The position numbers were made by a program, and so were the translations under genes. DNA of 64,000 bases from CAVXNB01 sp963763085. Its GTDB lineage: Bacteria; Actinomycetota; Acidimicrobiia; Acidimicrobiales; Bog-793. The notes under the pieces are model-generated. The model had not been told where the DNA came from. It saw nothing but the letters and a program-made list of their open reading frames with translations, and searched no databases. This document shows, piece after piece, positions 1-8,279 of the stretch (position 1 is its first letter; every line of letters starts with the position of its first letter). The stretch spans positions 1,251,969-1,315,968 of the forward strand of contig CAVXNB010000001.1 in NCBI GenBank assembly GCA_963763085.1, in the 5' to 3' direction.

Positions 1-11
1 GCGAGCTGGAC

Positions 12-830
12 GTGGACGTATACCGCTTGTATTCCTCTGACGCCGGACCTGACGGGCCCGACCTCGTCGCGCGTGTGTTCGGTCCAGGGGTCGAGCGTGC
101 GATGGTGGATACTGCCGCGCACGTCCTGCAGAGAATGGCAGGCACCCCATTTCCTGCCGAACGCTGCACGAGTGATGATCCGGTGCTCGCGCTCGGAGAG
201 GACCGGCATGTGCTCATCACCGAATACGTCGAGCCGTCACCAGCTCCCGGTCCAGGCTTCGTACTGGCCTGGTGCGCGGGGCTGCTCGGCCGGCTCGCCA
301 TCCGAGCTGCCAAGGACTTGCCCGCCGGCGGTGGCTGGCATCGGCTCGGCCCCACTCCCTCGCGCGAGATCGACCAGGCGCTTGCGCTCGCTGGCCACCT
401 CGGACCTTCGGTCGCCGAACTTGTCGACACCCTGGCCGACGCCGACGACGGCGCCGGGCTGCCCGAGGCGCTGATCCACGCCGACCTCACCCCTCCCAAC
501 GCCGTCCCACAGGGCGAGCAACCCCCGGTGATCATCGACTGGATCGGGGTGGGGCGTGGTCCGAGGATCTGGCCGCTGGCTTTCTTGCTGTACGTGGCCG
601 GCCCCGCTGGCGCTCGCCGAGCATTGGACCGCTATGCACGCTCAGTCCCCCTGTCGGAGGAGGAACGTGCCCGGCTGCCCGCGGTCATGATTGCCCGGCC
701 GCTGACCCTCGACCTATGGGCTGCCGCCCACGAACGCATGACCGCGCGCGAGGTAGTTACCCGTTGCCGCGCGCACCGCGCCCGTGTCGAAGCGATTACC
801 GCGGCTCTGAACGAGGCGGTTGAAAGGTGA
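12..830 (+). CDS. APH/kinase-fold phosphotransferase, possibly 5'-truncated
   Basis: The product belongs to the aminoglycoside phosphotransferase / choline kinase fold. The visible catalytic loop is HADLTPPN (about residues 157-164), matching the HxDxxxxN Brenner motif, and it is followed by an IDW metal-binding triad equivalent to the DFG aspartate (about residue 177). About 272 residues follow the first GTG at base 12, but the frame stays open to the left edge, so the true start and the nucleotide-binding lobe may lie outside. The substrate cannot be inferred, since this fold phosphorylates aminoglycosides, sugars, choline and others. It converges on the ankyrin gene, with about 40 bp between the stops. 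The family call is firm and the specific function is unknown. Confidence 0.75.
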   Translation: MDVYRLYSSDAGPDGPDLVARVFGPGVERAMVDTAAHVLQRMAGTPFPAERCTSDDPVLALGEDRHVLITEYVEPSPAPGPGFVLAWCAGLLGRLAIRAAKDLPAGGGWHRLGPTPSREIDQALALAGHLGPSVAELVDTLADADDGAGLPEALIHADLTPPNAVPQGEQPPVIIDWIGVGRGPRIWPLAFLLYVAGPAGARRALDRYARSVPLSEEERARLPAVMIARPLTLDLWAAAHERMTAREVVTRCRAHRARVEAITAALNEAVER

Positions 831-870
831 CCCTGTGCCCTCGCCGGTCGCTGTTCGGCGTGGCAGCCCG

Positions 871-1605
871 TCAGAGGTTGTCGAGCTGTGCACGGATCCA
901 GTCGCTCGACGCGGCAGCGGCGACGGTCTTGCCGTTCGCATCGACGTCACCCGGACTGGCACCGTGTTCCAGTAGCAGGGCGATGATCCGGCGCTGTTCG
1001 TCCTTGGCGGCGTCCGAGCCGGACTTGCTCTTGCCCGTGTTCTGGACAGCAAGGTGCAGTGGGGTCGAACCACTATGGTTCACCAGCCGCGGGTTTGCGC
1101 CATTTTCGATGAGGGTGCTGACAGCCTCTGAGCTGCGGTTCCGAACGGCTCGATGCAGTGCGGCTACCCCGCTCTTGTCCGTGGCGTTGGGATCCGCACC
1201 TTCTTCGATGAGATAAGTGATCACCTCGCGCTGCGCATCCCGATCCCAGTTGTCCGCACCTGGACTCCCGTCTGCGGCGTAGTGGAGCGGTTCGGCTCCC
1301 CTGCGGTTTCGAGCCCGTACGTCCGCGCCTTGCGCTACGACAAACTTGCAGAGCTCTCGATGATGCGCGGCAGCTGCGACATGCAGCGCTGTGTCGCCCG
1401 CGTACACGTAGTGACGAATCGAAGGCAGGAAGTACGTTTCAGGATCCTGGCGGGTCGCTCCGATGCGAATCGGCCAGGTGGCGAGACCAGCCGCTTCGTC
1501 TAGCCGCCGCGTAACCCCCCGGTGATCACCGGAAGAGATGGCGCCGAAGAGCGCGAGCAGCGCACCGTCGTCGGGGCTCTCGAACCGCCGACCTTCCTGC
1601 GTCAC
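871..1605 (-). CDS. Ankyrin-repeat protein
   Basis: This is a soluble ankyrin-repeat protein of about 244 residues. Repeats are clear at GDTALHVAAAAHH, GAEPLHYAADG, GVAALHRAVRNR and GSTPLHLAVQN, with the linking EEGADPNATD and EHGASPGDVD turns. Ankyrin arrays mediate protein-protein contact; no catalytic domain or signal peptide is visible. I chose the GTG at 1605 because the frame upstream runs back into the phospholipase gene, which stops at 1650; a longer start at 1704 would overlap that gene by 55 bp. It is the last gene of the leftward lipid operon, separated by a 44-bp gap, unlike the 4-nt overlaps upstream. The partner is unknown. Confidence 0.8.
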   Translation of the reverse strand: MTQEGRRFESPDDGALLALFGAISSGDHRGVTRRLDEAAGLATWPIRIGATRQDPETYFLPSIRHYVYAGDTALHVAAAAHHRELCKFVVAQGADVRARNRRGAEPLHYAADGSPGADNWDRDAQREVITYLIEEGADPNATDKSGVAALHRAVRNRSSEAVSTLIENGANPRLVNHSGSTPLHLAVQNTGKSKSGSDAAKDEQRRIIALLLEHGASPGDVDANGKTVAAAASSDWIRAQLDNL

Positions 1606-1649
1606 CTCGCACAGATTACTAACGGGGTCTCCTGGTCTGGGACGCCAAG

Positions 1650-2909
1650 CTAGGAAATACGCCGCAGGGGAAGCACGAGCCGCTCGTTGACACGCTGGCG
1701 CCACGAGCGCGCCCGCCAGCGTCCCGGCTCGATGCGCTGACTGCGTTTCAGGTCGAAGTCGAAGTCGATGTCGAGCGCGCCGGTGAGCTGATCATCGATG
1801 ACCACGAGGTTGACCTCCTCGTCACAGCGGAGCGACCTCCGGTTGAAATTCGCCGACCCAATGGTGGCGACGATGCCGTCGACCGTCATCGTTTTTGCGT
1901 GCAGCATGGTCGGCTGATAGTTCCAGAGTTCTACGCCGCAGTCGAGAAGTCGCTCATAGGACGCCTCAGCGGACAGCTGGACGAATCTCTTGTCGGCGTG
2001 CGGACCGGGCAGCAGCACCTGTACCTGCACGCCTCGCTCGGCGGCTTGGCAGAGCCGCTCCGTCAGCTCTTCGTCAGGCACGAAGTAGGCAGTAGTGATC
2101 CGCACCTGTCGCTGCGCCAGCTGGAGCAGGGTTCGCAACACGGCGGCGATGTCGCTCTGGCCCGTCCCTGCAGCACCGCGAACGCACTGCACGACCGCTT
2201 TTCCGGGCTTGGGCTGGTCCGGGAAACGATCGGTTGCGTCGTAGAGGCTCGAATCGGTCTCTGCCCAGTTGTCGAGAAAGGCGGCCCTCAACCCGTCGAC
2301 CGCCGGTCCCGCGATTCGAAAATGCGTGTCTCGCCACTCGGTCTCGTCCCGCGCGTCGCCTTGCCACAGATCGGATATACCGACGCCTCCCGTGAACGCG
2401 ACCGCCTCGTCGGTGATCAGCACCTTGCGGTGCGTCCGGTGGTTGAGGTCGCCGAAACGGAGGCGTCGCAAGGGACGGAACCAACGCACCTTTACGCCGG
2501 TGCGGTTCATGTCGTCGATGAGAGCGGGATCGATAGGGCCTGCTCCCCACGCGTCGAGCACGAGCCGGACCCGCACCCCGGCCTTGGCCCGATCGCATAG
2601 CGCACGAGCGAACCGCGTGCCCACCTCGCCCTTCCAGTAGACGAACGTGAGGAAGTCGATGGTGTTCTCGGCTGCCGCGATGGCTTCGAGCATCGGCGGA
2701 AAGATCTCGTCGCCATTGCGGAGAACCGTGATTTGGTTGCCCTCGGTGGCCGGCACGCCGATCACACCCTCCAGAGAGCGCCGCACGCGCTTGACAGCAT
2801 CGTGCGTCACGAGAGACGGCGGCAATCGTGTATCGAGCCAGCGGTGGCCCAAGCTGGTCGTGGTCTCGCGGTCCACAGCAGTCGTGGCCTCGCGGCCCAA
2901 GGCAGTCAT
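1650..2909 (-). CDS. Cardiolipin synthase-like phospholipase D family protein
   Basis: The product is a 419-residue PLD-superfamily enzyme, probably a cardiolipin synthase or related phosphatidyltransferase. Two HxK(x4)D motifs are visible: HRTHRKVLITDEAV (His160/Lys162) and HAKTMTVDG followed by GSANFNRRS about 180 residues later. In this family the two motifs form one active site that makes a phosphohistidine intermediate. No strong membrane segments are seen, so it probably acts peripherally on the membrane. The start is the ATG at 2909, whose ATGA overlaps the stop of the YihY gene, indicating translational coupling. Lying with PAP2, diacylglycerol kinase and YihY genes, it points to phospholipid remodelling. 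Substrate choice is inferred from the family. Confidence 0.85.
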   Translation of the reverse strand: MTALGREATTAVDRETTTSLGHRWLDTRLPPSLVTHDAVKRVRRSLEGVIGVPATEGNQITVLRNGDEIFPPMLEAIAAAENTIDFLTFVYWKGEVGTRFARALCDRAKAGVRVRLVLDAWGAGPIDPALIDDMNRTGVKVRWFRPLRRLRFGDLNHRTHRKVLITDEAVAFTGGVGISDLWQGDARDETEWRDTHFRIAGPAVDGLRAAFLDNWAETDSSLYDATDRFPDQPKPGKAVVQCVRGAAGTGQSDIAAVLRTLLQLAQRQVRITTAYFVPDEELTERLCQAAERGVQVQVLLPGPHADKRFVQLSAEASYERLLDCGVELWNYQPTMLHAKTMTVDGIVATIGSANFNRRSLRCDEEVNLVVIDDQLTGALDIDFDFDLKRSQRIEPGRWRARSWRQRVNERLVLPLRRIS

Positions 2910-3880
2910 GAACCCACAGCGGCGGGCACACGTCGGTCGCTGTGGTCCGGCTCGGACCCGGCTACCTTCGCGAAGTCTTGGGGAGCCGGGTCGTTCGCTC
3001 GCAGGGCCTCCAGCTGTGCGGTGACGGCGCCTCCGAAGAAGACGGCGATGCTCGAAAGCAGGCTCCACAAGAGCAACGCGACGACGCCGGCGACCGGGCC
3101 ATAGGTCTTGCCGAACGAGGAACTGTACCGGTAGAAGAACCCCAAGCTGATTGTCACGGCGACCCACAGCAGGACTGCGAGGCCTGCACCGAAGGCGAGC
3201 CAGGAGAGACGGGGCTGGCGCCGACGCGGACAGAAACGGAACAGGAGCGTGATAGCACCGGCGATCAGCAGCAGGCCGAGCGGCCAGCGGAGCACCTCCC
3301 ACGTGGCGCCCCAGGCGCTGTTCTTGGTCGTGCCGAAGATCTCGCGGCCGAACGCAAGACACGCGAACGCAAGCCCGGTGAGGGTGCCGGCGCTGAGCGC
3401 AAGAAGGAAAGCCAAGCCGTATTTGCGCCCGGTTGGCCGATCGCGCTCTACCCCGTAGAGGCGGTTGAGGCCCCGCTCCAGCTGGCCCATCGCCGTCGTC
3501 GCAGTGAACAGCGCACCGACCATACCGACCAGGAGGGGCAGATAGTCGTGAGCCTGAACGGTCCGGTGCGCGTGGACAACGGCGGCAGTCAGGACGCGGC
3601 CGGCCGAGCCTGGGACAGCGCGGCGCACCGTGGCAACGATCACGTTGCTGAGTGAGCCCTTGCCCAAGATGCCGGCCAGCCCGACCAGGGCGATCAGGCC
3701 CTGGACGGCAACGAGAGAGATCAGCAACGCCATCGAGCGTGCGTGGCTGAACCCGTCCGCCACCCGCATGCGGAGGAAGGCGTCCTTGAGTAGCCGGCCT
3801 CGTCGGATGCGCCTCAGGGTCATCCAGGCATCGTCGCCGGACAGATCTCGGGTTTCTGGGACGAGGCGAGCGGTGCTCAT
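2906..3880 (-). CDS. YihY/virulence factor BrkB family membrane protein
   Basis: A 324-residue polytopic inner-membrane protein of the YihY/BrkB family (formerly annotated as ribonuclease BN). Hydrophobic segments occur near residues 50-75, 105-140, 160-185, 200-225, 235-260 and 270-300. Family signatures visible are the GLNRLYGVERDRP loop and the late FGKTYGPVAGVVALLLW segment, which resembles the family's YGSlaavvvlLlWly motif. The biochemical role of the family is not settled; transport or lipid-related roles are proposed. It starts with an ATG at 3880 that overlaps the TGA of the diacylglycerol kinase gene (ATGA), and it ends in a second ATGA overlap with the phospholipase gene. The C-terminus is short, polar and cytoplasmic. 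Confidence 0.85.
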   Translation of the reverse strand: MSTARLVPETRDLSGDDAWMTLRRIRRGRLLKDAFLRMRVADGFSHARSMALLISLVAVQGLIALVGLAGILGKGSLSNVIVATVRRAVPGSAGRVLTAAVVHAHRTVQAHDYLPLLVGMVGALFTATTAMGQLERGLNRLYGVERDRPTGRKYGLAFLLALSAGTLTGLAFACLAFGREIFGTTKNSAWGATWEVLRWPLGLLLIAGAITLLFRFCPRRRQPRLSWLAFGAGLAVLLWVAVTISLGFFYRYSSSFGKTYGPVAGVVALLLWSLLSSIAVFFGGAVTAQLEALRANDPAPQDFAKVAGSEPDHSDRRVPAAVGS

Positions 3881-4764
3881 GACGGCTCCGTTTCGGGAAC
3901 GCAGACGGTGACGGCGCGGGGCAGAACACTCGCCCGTAGCCGTCGCTTGGGGGATCGGGCGCCCCCGTCCAGCTCGTAGGCCGTTGAATGATCGAGATCG
4001 ATGCTCACCCGAGCTCCGCGGGTCATCCGCGCGAGGGGCGAACGGTCTGCACGCCCGGTCGCCAGGCGCGCGAGTACCCGGGCCCATTGCAGCGCCCCCT
4101 CCGCGGTCACCACTCCGACCTCCAGCAGGCCGTCGTCAGGACTCGCGTCCGGAAAGGCCGTGAGCCCGCCGGTCAGCGTCCCCATGTTCCCGAGGAGGAT
4201 GCAGCTGGCGCGTCCCTTGAACCACGACTTGCCGTCCACGTTGATTTTCGCTTGACGGGTCGACCTGCCCGTCGCCCGAAGGCCTGTCCAAACGTACGCC
4301 AGCCGGCCGAAACGGTCCTTCAGCCCGCCGTCCGCCTCCCGCATCATGTTCGCATCGAAGCCGGCGCCGGCCATCACGGCGAACTGTTCGCCGTTGATCA
4401 CTCCGACGTCGAGCTTGCGCCGGGCACCGTAGAGGCCGATGTCCACGGCCACGGTCAGTTCTTCAGGAATCCCGAGATTGGTAGCGAGCAGATTGGCGGT
4501 ACCTGCCGGAAGTATGGCCATTGCGACGCCGGCGCTGGCAACGACCTCGAGGCAGCGTTGCACCGTTCCATCGCCGCCCCAGACGAAGACGAGGTCGGCA
4601 CCCTGCGCTATGGCTTGGCGAGCAAATCCCGGCGCCTTGCGGCTTTTCGGCACCTGATACCAGATGGGGTCCGCGAAGCCCTTCTCGGCAAGGATCCGGC
4701 GGAGCTGGGGGAGCCCACCTCCGAGGGTCTTCCTCTCATGTGCGATGACAGCGACGGAGGTCAC
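3877..4764 (-). CDS. Diacylglycerol/lipid kinase family protein (DAGK catalytic domain)
   Basis: A 295-residue lipid kinase of the DAGK/YegS/sphingosine-kinase family, which transfers phosphate from ATP to a lipid alcohol such as diacylglycerol. The nucleotide-binding VWGGDGTVQR motif is visible near residues 55-65, followed by AILPAGTANLLATNLG, the family's second signature. A C-terminal beta domain holds GAGFDANMM and the late DGG loop. The start is the GTG at 4764, which overlaps the upstream PAP2 stop as GTGA; the frame upstream of it reads as non-protein-like sequence inside the PAP2 gene. The 4-nt junctions on both sides argue for one transcript. Paired with a phosphatidate-phosphatase-type PAP2 protein, it could set the phosphatidate/diacylglycerol balance. 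Confidence 0.87.
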   Translation of the reverse strand: MTSVAVIAHERKTLGGGLPQLRRILAEKGFADPIWYQVPKSRKAPGFARQAIAQGADLVFVWGGDGTVQRCLEVVASAGVAMAILPAGTANLLATNLGIPEELTVAVDIGLYGARRKLDVGVINGEQFAVMAGAGFDANMMREADGGLKDRFGRLAYVWTGLRATGRSTRQAKINVDGKSWFKGRASCILLGNMGTLTGGLTAFPDASPDDGLLEVGVVTAEGALQWARVLARLATGRADRSPLARMTRGARVSIDLDHSTAYELDGGARSPKRRLRASVLPRAVTVCVPETEPS

Positions 4765-5621
4765 CTCCCCACTGCCCCGACCTTGCGCCCGCGGGCAGCT
4801 TCGCCTTCGTCCCAGGGCTGCCCATGGGAAGAAAGCTCGCCCTCGCCGGGGAAAGCCGCCCCAGCGCTGCGTTTGCGCACCGCCGCCGCGTCTGCAGCCC
4901 GCAGCGCACAAGTCGCAGCCCAAAGGGCACCGATTCCGAGCAGTATGCCGGCTATGGCATCGGTGGGATGATGATCGCCTCGATAGATGCGCGACATCGA
5001 AACGGCGACCGTAAGGCCAACGGCGACGATCCACGCTGCGAGTCTCGGGATGAGCTTGGGTGTGGCGGTCATGACGATCACGGCGATGCCGCCGTAGACA
5101 ACGAACGTCGCAGCCGAGTGCCCCGACGGCCAGCTGAAGGTCGACGGTGTAGCCCCAAGGTGCTTCACGTGCGGACGTGGTCTCGCGACAAGGTAGTTGG
5201 TGGAGAGAAAGACGCTGAACTCCACGGCCAGGCCGATGAGGAGCAGCAGCGCTCTGCGGCCCCACCGGAGCAGCAGCAAGCCACCGGTCATGATTGCGGC
5301 AACAATTGCAATGCCGGGAGCACTTGCCAACACGGTCCCGTAGCCGCTCAAGCGATTCCAAACAGAAGTGCGATGTGCCGCGTAGTAGGCGTTGACGCTC
5401 TCGTCCCAGTGCCCGACCGCGTCGTGGGCGAGGACGTGGGTGACCAACAGGCCCATGCCGACGAGAATCGCCGTCAAGCAGAGGTACCCCGTCGTCATGA
5501 CCAGAGCGATTGCCGCGCTCGGATGGCCGCGAGCGAATCGCCTCCCAATTCGTTCGGGCAACCCATGAGGCTGCGCAGACACGCCGGTCAGTCCGCCGGC
5601 TGGCCCCCCCAATTGCGTCAT
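4761..5621 (-). CDS. PAP2 superfamily membrane phosphatase
   Basis: A 286-residue membrane-bound PAP2 phosphatase with about six transmembrane helices. The three phosphatase motifs are visible: KxxxxxxRP-like ARPRPHVKHLG, the PSGHSA motif in FSWPSGHSAATF, and SRIYRGDHHPTDAIAG carrying the catalytic Arg/His. Likely substrates are phosphatidate, undecaprenyl-PP or related lipid phosphates, acting on the outer face of the membrane. I start it at the ATG at 5621; the frame extends further upstream but would cross the divergent gene's leader. It heads the leftward five-gene lipid operon and overlaps the kinase gene by 4 nt. A polar tail of about 45 residues follows the last helix. Confidence 0.87.
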   Translation of the reverse strand: MTQLGGPAGGLTGVSAQPHGLPERIGRRFARGHPSAAIALVMTTGYLCLTAILVGMGLLVTHVLAHDAVGHWDESVNAYYAAHRTSVWNRLSGYGTVLASAPGIAIVAAIMTGGLLLLRWGRRALLLLIGLAVEFSVFLSTNYLVARPRPHVKHLGATPSTFSWPSGHSAATFVVYGGIAVIVMTATPKLIPRLAAWIVAVGLTVAVSMSRIYRGDHHPTDAIAGILLGIGALWAATCALRAADAAAVRKRSAGAAFPGEGELSSHGQPWDEGEAARGRKVGAVGR

Positions 5622-5641
5622 GCCCCTATTGATTCCCCGCG

Positions 5642-5657
5642 GTTTGCTGACGCAAAC
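5642..5657. promoter_or_regulatory. Inverted repeat between divergent PAP2 genes
   Basis: The 55-bp gap between the two divergent PAP2 genes contains a perfect inverted repeat, GTTTGC-TGAC-GCAAAC, 6-bp arms around a 4-bp spacer. Its position midway between both start codons fits a shared operator or regulator half-sites. No convincing -35/-10 pair could be assigned, so binding is inference. Confidence 0.45.
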
Positions 5658-5676
5658 TACGGGTAGGAGGCCACCC

Positions 5677-6591
5677 GTGCTGATTCTGGGTTCCACCTTG
5701 CTCTTGGGGCTTGTAAGCGGGTTCGTAGCTTGGCTGCTTTTCAAAAGGTGGCCGAATGCCGATCTTGCTGCTCCGAGAGCAACAAGCCGGGGGATCGAGG
5801 GCGAGCTTCGCCGTCACCCACGGCTGGCGTTATTCCTAGAGTCCCGACTTGACACCGGGACAGCGACAGGATTGGCTCTCACAGTCGCAGCTGCAATTGT
5901 GGTCGTCGGCTTTGGCGCTTTCGGGCTGATCCTCTTCATGGTGAGAACCAAGACAGGCTTCGCCCACTTCGACGTGAGCGCGACCCGGTTCGGGGCCCAG
6001 CACGCCACTGCCCTGTCGACCAGTGTCCTGCGATGGTTTACACAGTTGGGCGGTGCCGTCGTCCTCGTCCCGCTCGCACTAATGGTCGCAGTGGTCGAAG
6101 GTCGCCGAGGGCGGCCGTTCTCGGTGGTGGCTTTCCTCACCGTGACCGTTGGCGGACAGTTCCTCGTGGCCGACCTGATCAAGTGGGGCGTGGATCGAGT
6201 GCGCCCGAATCTGGACCGACTCACCGGTTTCGGAGGGTCTTCGTTTCCTTCCGGCCACGCGACCGCGGCGGCAGCTACCTTCGCAGCGTTCGCTTTGCTC
6301 GTCGGGCGGCGCCGCTCGGTCGCGACACGGGCACTGTTGGCCGCCGCTGCTGTCGCCCTGGCGGTGTCGATAGGGTGGTCCCGCGTCATGCTCGGCGTGC
6401 ATTGGATGACGGATGTGCTGGCTGGCCTGGCTCTCGGATGGGCCTGGTTCGCGTTATGTTGCATCGCCTTCGGTGGGCGACTGCTGGTCTTTGGGGCGCC
6501 GGCCGAGGCCGTCCAGCAAGCCGCACTCGATTCGAGCACGGCCACGGGGGCGGACCGCTCGAGGATGGCGGGTAACCGCCCACGGGCTTGA
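5677..6591 (+). CDS. PAP2 superfamily membrane phosphatase, divergent copy
   Basis: A 304-residue PAP2 phosphatase. The motifs are KWGVDRVRPN, the GSSFPSGHATAAAA active-site segment and GWSRVMLGVHWMTDV carrying the catalytic His and Asp. Five to six hydrophobic helices are visible, the first within about 20 residues of the start. The start is the GTG at 5677, which has a strong AGGAGG Shine-Dalgarno at 5665-5670 with 6-nt spacing; an in-frame ATG at 5620 lies over the divergent gene's start codon and lacks such a site. It is only distantly similar to the leftward copy, so it is not a recent duplicate. It is coupled to the downstream phospholipase gene, suggesting a two-gene unit in lipid phosphate metabolism. 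Confidence 0.88.
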   Translation: MLILGSTLLLGLVSGFVAWLLFKRWPNADLAAPRATSRGIEGELRRHPRLALFLESRLDTGTATGLALTVAAAIVVVGFGAFGLILFMVRTKTGFAHFDVSATRFGAQHATALSTSVLRWFTQLGGAVVLVPLALMVAVVEGRRGRPFSVVAFLTVTVGGQFLVADLIKWGVDRVRPNLDRLTGFGGSSFPSGHATAAAATFAAFALLVGRRRSVATRALLAAAAVALAVSIGWSRVMLGVHWMTDVLAGLALGWAWFALCCIAFGGRLLVFGAPAEAVQQAALDSSTATGADRSRMAGNRPRA

Positions 6592-6620
6592 TCATCAGCG
6601 CCTGCTCTACGGTGACCGGA

Positions 6621-8222
6621 GTGCGCCTCGACGACTGGTTTCTCCGGCCCGAGGAACGAGGCAACCCGACTACGGGGATCGACTCGCAGCGGCGCAACGG
6701 CCACGCCTGGACCGAGGGCAACAACGTCGCGTTTCTCGTCGAAGGTGCCACCTACTTTGAGCGCCTGGCTGTGGTCCTGTCGAACCTCCGAAGCGGGGAC
6801 CAGGTTCGTTTCACCGACTGGAGGGGAGACGGGAACGAGTGTGTGACCGATGACGGGCAGGCGATCGCGACACTCATGGCTCAGCTGTGCCGGCGCGGCG
6901 TCGACGTGCGCGGCTTGCTCTGGCGTTCCCACAGCGACCGGATGTCGTTCAGCGCGAAGGAGAACCGGCGTCTCGCCGGCGAGGTCACCGCGGCCGGCGG
7001 AGAGGTGTTGCTCGACGAGCGAGTGAGGCGCGGCGGGTCGCATCACCAAAAGCTGGTGGTAATCCGCCACCCCGATTCGCTCGAGCACGATGTCGCATTC
7101 GTCGGAGGGATCGATCTGTGCCACGGACGTCGGGACGATGCCGATCACCGTGGAGACCGTCAAGTCATCAAGCTAGACCCAAGGTATGGCCCCCGTCCCG
7201 CCTGGCACGACGCGCAGCTGGAAGTCCGCGGACCCGCCGTTGCCGACCTCGACTTCACATTCCGGGAACGGTGGCAAGATCCCACTCCGCTCAACCATGC
7301 CAGTCGGCCCAGAGCGTGGATGTCACGCGTGACCTCGCGAGATCGTCTCGCCAGTCCGTTGCAGGCCCCTCTGGCTGCGCCGCCCATCGTTGGCAGCCAT
7401 GCCGTCCAAGTGCTTCGCACCTATCCCGCCAGGAGCCCGAAGTATCCGTTCGCAGTCGACGGAGAGCGAAGCATCGCTCGAGCGATAGCCAAGGCGATCG
7501 ACCGGGCGCGTGCGCTGATCTACATTGAAGACCAGTACTTCTGGTTCACCGAGGTCGCGCAGCTACTCGCGAGCGCGTTACGCGATCACCCGAAGTTGCA
7601 GCTGATCGGACTCGTGCCGAGATACCCGGACAAGGACAGCCGCCTGTCGGGTCCGCCGAGTCGACTCGCTCAAGCGCGCGCGTTGGAGACCGTCCGAGCC
7701 GCGGGCGGCGCGCGCGTCGGCATCTACGACCTCGAGAACGAGTTCGGCACACCCATCTACGTCCATGCCAAGGTCTGTGTCATCGACGACGTCTGGGCGA
7801 GTGTCGGTTCCGACAACTTGAATCGCCGCTCTTGGACGCACGATTCGGAGGTGTCCTGTGCCGTGCTCGACGCCGAGCTCGACCACCGATCGCCGGTTGA
7901 TCCGGGGGGCCTCGGTGATGGGAGCCGCAAGTTCGCCCGTGATCTCCGTTTGAGACTCTGGTCCGAGCACCTCGGACGATCGCCTGAGGATCCGGACTTG
8001 CTGAACCTTTCAAACGGTCAAGGTCTCTGGAACATGGCCGCTCGAGACCTGGCTGATTGGAAACTGCACCACGGGCGGCGGCCGCGTCCGTCGAGCCGGG
8101 TCCGATTCCACGAGATCGCGCCCGTGCCCCTCGCTAGTCAGCGATGGGCCGACGTCGCGTATCGCTTGATCTTCGACCCCGACGGCCGACCGAGGAGGCT
8201 GCGGGGCGGCCGTCGCTTTTAG
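6621..8222 (+). CDS. Phospholipase D family protein
   Basis: A roughly 533-residue PLD-superfamily protein with two HKD motifs: SHHQKLVVIRHPD in the first half and HAKVCVIDDVWASVGSDNLNRR in two adjoining pieces in the second half. The starting segment VRLDDWFL is characteristic of actinobacterial PLD-like proteins. I prefer the GTG at 6621, with GGTGA 5 nt upstream, over the more 5' TTG at 6588 or GTG at 6612; all are in frame. No signal peptide is evident. It follows the PAP2 gene directly, mirroring the PAP2-PLD content of the divergent operon. Hydrolase or transphosphatidylase activity on phospholipids is expected, but the substrate is not determinable. Confidence 0.83.
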   Translation: MRLDDWFLRPEERGNPTTGIDSQRRNGHAWTEGNNVAFLVEGATYFERLAVVLSNLRSGDQVRFTDWRGDGNECVTDDGQAIATLMAQLCRRGVDVRGLLWRSHSDRMSFSAKENRRLAGEVTAAGGEVLLDERVRRGGSHHQKLVVIRHPDSLEHDVAFVGGIDLCHGRRDDADHRGDRQVIKLDPRYGPRPAWHDAQLEVRGPAVADLDFTFRERWQDPTPLNHASRPRAWMSRVTSRDRLASPLQAPLAAPPIVGSHAVQVLRTYPARSPKYPFAVDGERSIARAIAKAIDRARALIYIEDQYFWFTEVAQLLASALRDHPKLQLIGLVPRYPDKDSRLSGPPSRLAQARALETVRAAGGARVGIYDLENEFGTPIYVHAKVCVIDDVWASVGSDNLNRRSWTHDSEVSCAVLDAELDHRSPVDPGGLGDGSRKFARDLRLRLWSEHLGRSPEDPDLLNLSNGQGLWNMAARDLADWKLHHGRRPRPSSRVRFHEIAPVPLASQRWADVAYRLIFDPDGRPRRLRGGRRF

Positions 8223-8279
8223 GCTTGCCGTGAGGCCTCCAGCCTCCAGGGTAAGGTCTCGGGTCGAGGAGGTTCGCCC

